From NCBI RefSeq assembly GCF_000746525.1, contig NZ_CP009048.1, positions 1,152,501 through 1,216,500 on the forward strand: 64,000 bases of DNA. The letters are read 5' to 3'. Position 1 is the first letter of the stretch. Each line of letters opens with the position of its first letter. Under the pieces are notes generated by a model. That model was not told where the DNA came from. It saw only the letters and a program-made list of their open reading frames with translations, and did not search any database. Of this stretch, positions 17,058 to 23,523 are shown one piece after another. The DNA is from Pseudomonas alkylphenolica (GTDB lineage: Bacteria > Pseudomonadota > Gammaproteobacteria > Pseudomonadales > Pseudomonadaceae). Both the position numbers and the translations under genes were made by a program.

Positions 17058-18497
17058 ATGATCATCAATCCACGCTCCCAAACTGGGACAAACCTGTTAC
17101 AAACTCGCCTCGCCAAGCCGTACCACTATCGCCGATCTGGTCGCTATTACCTTCGCCTTCGCCCTCAAGGCACCACTACGGGCTTCTTTACGCTATCGCT
17201 CAGGACCACCGACAAGGCCACCGCAATGACCATCTCCCAAGAAATCCTCCAGACCCTCAAGGCCTTCCACTTCGACAACCCTGAGGCCACTTGGGAAGAA
17301 CTTCGTGAGCGCCTGATAGACATCGCTGAGAGTTGCCTGACGATGGCCCACGGGGATGGCTCATTGGTCGCCTACGAGATGATCCATGATGAACAGCATG
17401 TTGCCCTTCGTGAGGCCAGCGCCAAGCTCCCTTTGAGCGTCAATCAGCAACGGGCGATCAGTAAGGCCTTGGAGATCCTTGAGGCTGCTCAGGAGCGCTT
17501 GGAGGGCAGACCGGGGAAGCTGGTCGAGATCGTAAGGGACCTCAAGGGTGAAAATTGTGGCACGCCAGTGACCCTTTCTCCGTCCCTATCTGTATTACCG
17601 TCCGAAGGGCTGACCTTTAAGGCCCTTTCTGCGTTGTACATAGAGGAACGCAAGGACCACGTTGAGGCCAACACCATGCGAGACGTGAAATCGTCTTGTA
17701 AGGTCATCGCGGAGATTCTCGGTGACTTGGACCTGAAGTCCCACACGCGCGAAGACATGAAGAACCTTCGGGAAAAGCTACTTGAGGACCGTAAGCCTTC
17801 GACTGTGAAGAAGCTACTGACCCGGCTATCGACTGTCATGGACTGGGCAGTGAATAACGACTACATCAGCAAGAGCCTCGATAAGGGCCTGAAGCCAACA
17901 AAGGGCGCTGATAGCGCTCGTGAGGCGTTCTCTCAGGATCAGGTGAAGGCGCTCATGGCTCACGCCAAGACGCTCCCTGTAGACGCATGGCAACGCTGGG
18001 CATTGTCCCTTGGGGTCATCACTGGGACCCGTATCGAGGAACTCAGACAGTTGACGAAGGCCGATGTTAAACAGGTCACTGGCGTATGGGTGATCGACAT
18101 CAACAGGAATAATGGCAAGACAGCTAAGACCAAGAATGCGCTTCGTGTCATTCCCTTGACCGATGGCGCTTATGACTTTGACTTGAGGGCATTTCTTGAG
18201 TTTGTCCAAGCGGCTGATTCTCGCCTGTTCAGCTTGGGCGCTGGGCGGTTCTCCGAACTGCTCAATGGGATGATCCGTGATGTCTTGGGCGTGAAGGCTG
18301 ACCGGACGCAAACCTTCCATTCGCTACGGCATTCCTTAGCGGGAACCTTGAAGGCTGCTGAGATTCCTGTGGGCACCGCTGAGTCCATCTTGGGGCACGC
18401 TTCGGGGTCGATCAGTTATGACTTGTATGGGGCTGGTAGTGCGGTTGAGGTGGAGCGTATGGCTGAGGCGCTCACAACGGCTTTCGGTCTGGCGTGA
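17058..18497 (+). CDS. Tyrosine recombinase (integrase) of the nadB element
   Basis: The 479-residue protein has an N-terminal arm/core-binding half (YHYRRSGRYYLRLRP near residue 22) and a C-terminal catalytic domain. Visible catalytic residues are Arg325 in GTRIEEL, His421 and Arg424 in FHSLRHS, the ILGH motif, and the nucleophile Tyr454 or Tyr457 in SYDLYG. It should integrate and excise the element at the nadB core site 43 bp upstream. The start has only a weak ribosome binding site, so a slightly later start cannot be excluded. Confidence 0.9.
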   Translation: MIINPRSQTGTNLLQTRLAKPYHYRRSGRYYLRLRPQGTTTGFFTLSLRTTDKATAMTISQEILQTLKAFHFDNPEATWEELRERLIDIAESCLTMAHGDGSLVAYEMIHDEQHVALREASAKLPLSVNQQRAISKALEILEAAQERLEGRPGKLVEIVRDLKGENCGTPVTLSPSLSVLPSEGLTFKALSALYIEERKDHVEANTMRDVKSSCKVIAEILGDLDLKSHTREDMKNLREKLLEDRKPSTVKKLLTRLSTVMDWAVNNDYISKSLDKGLKPTKGADSAREAFSQDQVKALMAHAKTLPVDAWQRWALSLGVITGTRIEELRQLTKADVKQVTGVWVIDINRNNGKTAKTKNALRVIPLTDGAYDFDLRAFLEFVQAADSRLFSLGAGRFSELLNGMIRDVLGVKADRTQTFHSLRHSLAGTLKAAEIPVGTAESILGHASGSISYDLYGAGSAVEVERMAEALTTAFGLA

Positions 18498-18589
18498 TGA
18501 TGGGAATTACTCAGGGCATTGGTCGTGAGTATGTGGTGGCGATATGATGTCGTACTTGATCAGTTATCTACTTCATCCAAAGGAATGCC

Positions 18590-18820
18590 ATGAGATACTT
18601 GCAGGAGATACGGAATAACTTTTTCCAATGGATTGTATTCAGCGGCTTGGCTTATCTGTTCATTGCTGGGGCAGCAGGTTTGTTCTTCCATAAAGGTCCC
18701 TTGATTAACTCTGGCGACCAATTTGCAGATATCCCTCTATGGGCAAACACAATCCTGATTGTCCTTTCGGCAGGCGTTGGTGCTTACGCTTCCAATAAAG
18801 AGAACAAGGGTAGAAGGTAG
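18590..18820 (+). CDS. Small two-helix membrane protein
   Basis: This 76-residue protein has two hydrophobic helices (about 12-32 and 48-66) joined by a short polar loop, with a basic C-terminus (NKENKGRR). I recognise no family. AAAGGAATGCC lies before the ATG. It lies between the integrase and HNH genes on the same strand. Confidence 0.55.
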   Translation: MRYLQEIRNNFFQWIVFSGLAYLFIAGAAGLFFHKGPLINSGDQFADIPLWANTILIVLSAGVGAYASNKENKGRR

Positions 18821-19043
18821 AAAGCGCATTTTCATGGGTTTTGAGCTGGATGCCCTCGTGGGTCATCGTGGTGAGCCTCATACCAGAAAATGATGTGAGG
18901 CTACAGATAGTCCCCTACTGACAGCGCGCTCCTAAGTGAAATCCAATCGACTCGCTGGGCCCTGGCCGCGAGAGCGTAGGAGTGTGCGCTCTCGTGACTT
19001 TATGTGCCGCCTTGGTCATTCCTGATACTAATTTAAAAACCCT

Positions 19044-19077
19044 CAGTAGTGAGGAAAACCCAACCAACCCACTACTG
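19044..19077 (+). promoter_or_regulatory. Inverted repeat in the HNH gene leader
   Basis: CAGTAGTG at 19044-19051 and CACTACTG at 19070-19077 form an 8-bp perfect inverted repeat, ending just before the GAAGGAGA ribosome binding site. It could be an operator or an RNA hairpin that controls translation. Confidence 0.4.
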
Positions 19078-19090
19078 AAGGAGACACACC

Positions 19091-19597
19091 ATGTCCAAAT
19101 ACACCGCAATGCCATCCCTGACCGATCTCCACGCCACCTACGCGATTGACGCAGCAAGCCCCTCAGGCTTGTCCCGGATTAAGGCGAGCCGTGGTCGTAA
19201 TGGTAAAGCAGGGCCAGTCGTAAGTATTGGCAGCGATGGCTACTACCGCATGAAGTTCAACGGCCAGTTCTACCGGACCCATCGAGTTATCTATTACATG
19301 CATACCGGCATCGACCCGGCTGAGCTTGTTGTGGATCACATTGACAGTGATTGTTTGAATAACAAAGTCGAGAACCTCCGCTCTTGCACTTTTCAAGAGA
19401 ATCTCTGGAATGCCAAAGGTAAGCCGAAGCGCTCAGGGCTTCCGAAGGGAATTAAAAAGTTGAGGAACGGTGACTACCGTGTCTCGGTCACGGCTGGTGG
19501 CAAACTCTTTGAGTCGGACCTAAAGAACTTTAAGGCGGCGACCTACTGCATACGGACGATCCGCAAGCGGTATCACGGAGAGTTCGCAAGGAACTGA
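19091..19597 (+). CDS. HNH endonuclease (phage/homing type)
   Basis: The 168-residue protein contains an HNH_3-like core: HRVIYYMHTG, then VVDHIDSDCLNNKVENLRSC (about 58-98), with a C-terminal AP2-like DNA-binding segment (GIKKLRNGDYRVSVTAGG). This is the architecture of free-standing phage and mobile-element homing-type endonucleases. GAAGGAG lies 7 bases before the ATG. Its role could be element mobility or interference with competing elements; no intron is visible. Confidence 0.85.
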   Translation: MSKYTAMPSLTDLHATYAIDAASPSGLSRIKASRGRNGKAGPVVSIGSDGYYRMKFNGQFYRTHRVIYYMHTGIDPAELVVDHIDSDCLNNKVENLRSCTFQENLWNAKGKPKRSGLPKGIKKLRNGDYRVSVTAGGKLFESDLKNFKAATYCIRTIRKRYHGEFARN

Positions 19598-20135
19598 TGG
19601 ATCTAATAGTGAGGTGACCTTTTCGGAATTATCTCCTGGAGGTCACGTAAATCAAGGGCTCAAAATGAACTCACTATTGCCAGAGACACCACTCTCTGGA
19701 TTCCTATCGGGCTCCCTTTTGGACCCGGCCAGAGACAACCGAGACGACCAGTGCGACCGCCCTTCATGGCTGGCACGCCAAGCGCTCAACAGTCCCCGGT
19801 AAGCAGATCATTAGCGTCTGGCTCCAGTAGGAAGGAGCGCAGCTTGATATTGTCACTCGTTAGTCGATGTCCATGGAGGACACCGCAGAGAGACCTTGCA
19901 CGGGATTGGGGCCACCGTGTATTGCTCAAGTTGTACGGGGGGCTTTAACTTAAAGGTTTTAAAAATTACTCATTGAGTAGCTCTATAGTTACTGCCTTTA
20001 ATTAATTATTTATCATTCATCTTTAAGTTTTTCTTAGGCTTATCTCTAAGTTGGTGCTTGGTCAGTGATCATGATAACTCCTGTTGTCTCGGCTCATTTC
20101 TAAAGAGGCCCCCGTAAGGCCGACCCTTAAACTTT
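19598..20135. other. Non-coding AT-rich stretch of the island
   Basis: These 538 bases between the HNH gene and the convergent DUF6680-like gene hold no convincing protein. The part from about 19940 to 20050 is strongly AT-rich and contains a small hairpin (TACTC-ATT-GAGTA at 19968-19980). Short open frames here have no ribosome binding sites or family signatures. Confidence 0.5.
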
Positions 20136-20675
20136 TTAGCCATCCTGATTGTTTAGGTTTGTCACCACCATTGGTAGTGGACGATTGCCAGCCAACACAT
20201 CAATTACCCCCTTGCGAATGGCTTCTTGTTGGGCTTCAGTGTCGGAGTGAATGCGCGGTGCGTAAGAGGAATTCTTGATGTGTGTCTTATCGAAATCGTA
20301 GTCGAGAACAATGGCCATCTTATGGAGCAGCTCAACCAGCAGCTCAATCCTTTTGGTTGCCCATTGTTCAGGAGATAGTTTGTCGTTGTTCAGAAGGTCG
20401 TGATACTCCTTCCACGCTTCGACGACAGCCTTTTCCTTCTTCTGGCTTTTCACAAACTCAAGGTCGATTCGATTAAGAGCTTCGACGTGTGCCCAAGAGA
20501 TCGTATAAGCGCGAGTCGCCATCAGTGTTTTGAAGATGCTCAGCTTGCGACCACGAATCTCATTGCGCTCGTCAAGGTATCGCGTTACTTGAACTGCTAT
20601 GACCGGGCTGAGTAACGTTGCCAAGATAATGAGCCAGTCTGCGATTGAAATTTTTTCCAAGATGCAGCCCTTCAT
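20136..20675 (-). CDS. DUF6680-like membrane-anchored protein next to reverse transcriptase
   Basis: From the ATG at 20675 the product has 179 residues: one N-terminal membrane helix (ADWLIILATLLSPVIAVQV, about 11-29), then a soluble helical domain with LMATRAYTIS, HVEALNRIDLEF and VVEAWKEY motifs. The pattern fits my recollection of DUF6680 (not searched). It lies 72 bp downstream of the reverse transcriptase on the same strand with no terminator between. Single-helix partners of RTs often act as effectors in defence systems; that role is inferred here. A TTG start at 20732 is possible but less likely. Confidence 0.65.
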   Translation of the reverse strand: MKGCILEKISIADWLIILATLLSPVIAVQVTRYLDERNEIRGRKLSIFKTLMATRAYTISWAHVEALNRIDLEFVKSQKKEKAVVEAWKEYHDLLNNDKLSPEQWATKRIELLVELLHKMAIVLDYDFDKTHIKNSSYAPRIHSDTEAQQEAIRKGVIDVLAGNRPLPMVVTNLNNQDG

Positions 20676-20747
20676 TGATAGCGAAGATTTAGGTTTGGGT
20701 GATCGTCGATACGTCCAAAGCACTACAGCCAATTTGGGTTATATAGC

Positions 20748-22019
20748 CTAAGTCATGGTTTCGCCATCCTGGTGTGAATTGACCTCGACCAAGAGCCTGA
20801 CCCCACGAATTCGTCGTTTCGTCGCTTGGTCGGCAGCTTTCAAGAGTCGCGCGGTCTCCCTCTCGAACTGATCAAGCGCCTCAGAGATATCCTTATCGAT
20901 GCTGTGTGCCCACTGCGCTGTCGTGTGGCAAAACGAAAACGCTTTTCCCCAGCCAAGGATGACCCGATCCAAATTCTGAAGAGCCCCGGAATACGTTCCC
21001 AAGGAACTCGTTACGCCCTCCTGAGCGCCCGCTTTCATCATTCGGATCGAGACCTCAAGGTCCGAACGAGCACGTTCTCGGAATTTGTTTCGACTCTTGC
21101 GTGATGGCTGAACAAGTCCTGGGGTTATGGTGCAGCCCAGGAAGTCTACCCCCTTCGCAGCCGGTCCACGCGATGCCTTCTCAGGCGCCGTCAACGGGGA
21201 GTAGGCATCCAATTCCAATGCATTCAGCTCCTTCAATGCGGCTTTGAAGGCTCCGTCAACTGCGCGACTGTCCTGACCAAGGAGGAGAAAATCATCGATG
21301 TAGCGGAGGCAGGTGATGCCATCGCTGTTCATCTTCAAATCAAACTCATGAAGGTAAATATTCGCCACGAGAGGAGACAGAGGAGAACCTTGTGCAACGC
21401 CTTGCACGCCGATAGGGAAGAGCTTCTCAATTTCCCGCCTTCGGAGCGCGTCGAGGTTCCCAAGGTCAGTCTGGAGCGCATGCTCAAACAGCTTGACGGT
21501 ATCTACGCACTTGACGTGCTCCGCGAGCAGCTCGATCACCCGGGCCTTGTTGATCTTGGTGAAGAAGTCAGGGATATCTGATCGGATGTGGTACTTAGCA
21601 CCCGCCTGCATCGACGCCTTAGCAGCCTCGATAGCCATTGAAACGCGCTTGTTCGGAATGCCGCCGTAACTGGTCGGTACAGCAAAAACCTTCTGTACGT
21701 ACTTAACCTTCAGGTGAAGCGTATCGAGCAGGGCTCGCTGGACAATGCGATTAGGGATTGGAGCGAGGACTATTGGACGACTCTTGCCGTTTGTCTTGGT
21801 CTTGGCCACCCCGGTCTGTGGGGCAAAAACGAAGTCCTTCTTTGACAGCGCCCGCTGGATTTCGCGGAGAGACCCTGGAATGCGGGCCTCGAAATCCTTC
21901 GCTTCGTTTCGTATTTTCTCGGATGAAGACGCGACAGCGCTGCTACGCACCTTTCTCCAAGCCGCATACAGCGTGTCCATTCGGTAGATATGCTTGTACA
22001 GGTTCTTGCTCACGGCCAT
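20748..22019 (-). CDS. Reverse transcriptase of an island (unclassified, defence-type candidate)
   Basis: The 423-residue protein carries a complete RT core: RPIVLAPIPNRIVQRAL (about 81-97), motif A RSDIPDFF (146-153), motif B QGSPLSPLVANIYL (210-223), catalytic YIDD (240-243) and the GVDFLGC motif (290-296). A helical C-terminal extension of ~120 residues includes YSGALQNLDRVILGWGK. It has no endonuclease domain, so it is not a complete group II intron maturase. Motif B QGxPxSP argues against a diversity-generating retroelement RT. I chose the ATG at 22019 (MAVSKNLYKHIYR). It resembles the abortive-infection/unknown-group RTs, some of which are antiphage (DRT) enzymes. Confidence 0.8.
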   Translation of the reverse strand: MAVSKNLYKHIYRMDTLYAAWRKVRSSAVASSSEKIRNEAKDFEARIPGSLREIQRALSKKDFVFAPQTGVAKTKTNGKSRPIVLAPIPNRIVQRALLDTLHLKVKYVQKVFAVPTSYGGIPNKRVSMAIEAAKASMQAGAKYHIRSDIPDFFTKINKARVIELLAEHVKCVDTVKLFEHALQTDLGNLDALRRREIEKLFPIGVQGVAQGSPLSPLVANIYLHEFDLKMNSDGITCLRYIDDFLLLGQDSRAVDGAFKAALKELNALELDAYSPLTAPEKASRGPAAKGVDFLGCTITPGLVQPSRKSRNKFRERARSDLEVSIRMMKAGAQEGVTSSLGTYSGALQNLDRVILGWGKAFSFCHTTAQWAHSIDKDISEALDQFERETARLLKAADQATKRRIRGVRLLVEVNSHQDGETMT

Positions 22020-22074
22020 TCCTTGGTTGTCGGGTGTCACCAGTGAACTCACACCCAACTGCTACAGAGGACCT

Positions 22075-22269
22075 TCAACCTGCGGGAGACCTTGAAGCCT
22101 GAACGGCGATCTTGGCCACGACCCGCACAGCCACCTCGGAAGAGAGATCGCTGCCGTCTTTCAAGCTTGGTTCAGTGCCGTGAGGCGGCTGGGCCAGCAA
22201 GCAGACGAGACTGAGCGCAGTCACTAAGAAGCGTGAAAGCGCGCGCGCCGGATTGGCACGTTTTTGCAT
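22075..22269 (-). CDS. Possible small exported peptide upstream of the RT
   Basis: A 64-codon frame begins MQKRANPARALSRFLVTALS and continues with a hydrophobic segment ending VCLLAQ, like a Sec signal peptide, then a polar tail to SRSPAG and stop. AGGAGGG at 22282-22288 precedes it, although a competing ATG of a 17-codon frame sits closer to that site. The last ~44 codons lie within the 132-bp repeat, and the second repeat copy does not continue to a stop in this frame. It may be a real peptide or simply part of a structured RNA. Confidence 0.3.
   Translation of the reverse strand: MQKRANPARALSRFLVTALSLVCLLAQPPHGTEPSLKDGSDLSSEVAVRVVAKIAVQASRSPAG
22077..22208. repeat. 132-bp perfect direct repeat, copy 1 (RT-proximal)
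   Basis: The segment from AACCTGCGGGAGACC to GCAGACGA is, by eye, identical to 22456-22587. It ends 57 bp before the RT start. The two copies are separated by 247 bp, giving a period of 379 bp. Confidence 0.9.
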
Positions 22270-22277
22270 GGTCGCAT

Positions 22278-22856
22278 TTGACCCTCCTGAGTCCGGGAGT
22301 TACGAAGCATCGTACCTTTTTGGGCCCTTCGGTCAAGCGCGCGCCATGCGGCCGAACGTCGAACACCACCCTGAAATTAAAGCTGCTAACCGTCTGGTGA
22401 CCCCGGCGTACAGACAGAGCTACGGTTGTTGATGCAGCAGTTGAGTAGCGCTCATAACCTGCGGGAGACCTTGAAGCCTGAACGGCGATCTTGGCCACGA
22501 CCCGCACAGCCACCTCGGAAGAGAGATCGCTGCCGTCTTTCAAGCTTGGTTCAGTGCCGTGAGGCGGCTGGGCCAGCAAGCAGACGAAGCCACTCGATAC
22601 TAACAAACGAAGCGGTAAAAGCTACTGGTTTCAGCGCTCGTTTCGTTGTGTCTACAACGTCCTCCTGCTATGCGAATTGCGGCTGGGCGTGAGAACGTCT
22701 GTAAGAGCACTTGAGTGCGTCCTGCTGAGCCTCTGTGGCCCTCCATTTGGACCTATCGCAATAGATGCTTGGTCGCTAACAGGTAAAGAAGAGAGCAGGG
22801 CAAAGGGCCATTAATTTGCTGTATCTTGGTCGTATTCACGCGAACAGGAGGCGAGC
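22278..22856. other. Candidate RNA-encoding region upstream of the RT
   Basis: Roughly 580 bases lie between the RT leader and the divergent Cys/His gene. They include repeat copy 2, the GC-rich inter-repeat spacer, and about 270 bp of unique sequence that should hold divergent promoters. I see no convincing protein. By analogy with RT systems that use an upstream non-coding RNA, this is the place to look for one; I cannot prove transcription. Confidence 0.35.
22456..22587. repeat. 132-bp perfect direct repeat, copy 2
   Basis: Identical by eye to 22077-22208 over 132 bases, with no adenine-specific or other differences. Sequences diverge immediately beyond both ends. Confidence 0.9.
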
Positions 22857-23300
22857 ATGGACCCCAAGGAATCGGACTTCAAACGTATCTGGCGGCAGAC
22901 CCAGATTCCCGTCGTCTATAAGCGTGAGAAAGCCCCCCTTATGGTCAAGCTACCTTTCAAGGCTGACAACAGAACATGGCTACGCGGTAGCAGTTCGAGA
23001 CATAAGCCCGAGTGGAACGAACAATACAAATGCTGGGAGACGCCAGCGTCGTGGTTTGAAGACACCATCAAAAAGGCTCTGGCACGTTTTAAGCGGGTCT
23101 ATGTGATTCAACTTCACAAAGAGCACCAAAAGTGTGCTCGTGCATGTTGGGACGCTCAAGGAATCCATTGTGAGTGCCATTGCATGGGAGCGAACCACGG
23201 GTCGGGCCATCCTGCCGGTCGTTGGTATGAGGTCTCAGATACCTTCGCCTTCCACGTTGGGCCTCGACACTTTGCGTGTCGTCTACTCACAACAGCTTGA
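22857..23300 (+). CDS. Island protein with a Cys/His cluster
   Basis: The 147-residue product has a basic N-terminal half (YKREKAPLMVKLPF, WLRGSSSRHKPEW) and a C-terminal cluster CARACWDAQGIHCECHCMG followed by NHGSGH, with five Cys and several His residues in ~30 positions, which suggests a metal-binding site. I do not know its function. CAGGAGGCGAGC gives a clear ribosome binding site 5-6 bases before the ATG. It is divergent from the RT region and points towards nadB. Confidence 0.65.
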   Translation: MDPKESDFKRIWRQTQIPVVYKREKAPLMVKLPFKADNRTWLRGSSSRHKPEWNEQYKCWETPASWFEDTIKKALARFKRVYVIQLHKEHQKCARACWDAQGIHCECHCMGANHGSGHPAGRWYEVSDTFAFHVGPRHFACRLLTTA

Positions 23301-23411
23301 GCAGGTCAGGAAGTTCCTTTGAGAATCTGACAGAAAAACTTGAAGGGTCACCATTACAAGACATCCCGGGCAGGCTCCCCCGTAGGCCCTCGCGTGGGTG
23401 CTCGTGGGCGT

Positions 23412-23491
23412 ATTAGGACCCCTCGCGGGCGGGTGATAAGGACCCCAGCAGTGGGACAAAGATGGCCCAAAGCTGTTACAAAACGGGTCCT
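23412..23491. repeat. AGGACCC motif cluster near attR
   Basis: ATTAGGACCCC at 23412-23422 and ATAAGGACCCC at 23436-23446 are direct repeats 24 bp apart, and ACGGGTCCTT at 23483-23492 carries the motif inverted. Such clusters near an att site are typical of recombinase or excisionase binding sites. Confidence 0.4.
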
Positions 23492-23523
23492 TGGCATGCT
23501 ACGCTCAGGGCTCCTAACGTGCC

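Noticed and set aside
19614..19948. Two short open frames after the HNH gene
   Set aside because: No ribosome binding sites, overlapping frames, and composition unlike protein-coding sequence.
20748..22587. Diversity-generating retroelement (RT plus 132-bp template/variable-like repeats)
   Set aside because: The two repeats are identical with no adenine-directed changes, the RT has QGSPLSP in motif B instead of the DGR-type SQ motif, and no C-type-lectin-like target protein is present.
22172..22606. 144-codon open frame across both repeats
   Set aside because: Runs through the repeat region with no ribosome binding site and a sequence without conserved motifs; the shorter 64-codon frame is the better candidate.
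20748..22856. Classical retron
   Set aside because: The RT has YIDD and a long helical C-terminus, and I could not find the paired a1/a2 inverted repeats or msr-msd hairpins of retrons upstream; direct rather than inverted repeats are present.
20748..22856. Group II intron
   Set aside because: No maturase endonuclease domain and no recognisable domain V hairpin (AGC...AYCG type) downstream of the RT; the next gene follows at 72 bp.
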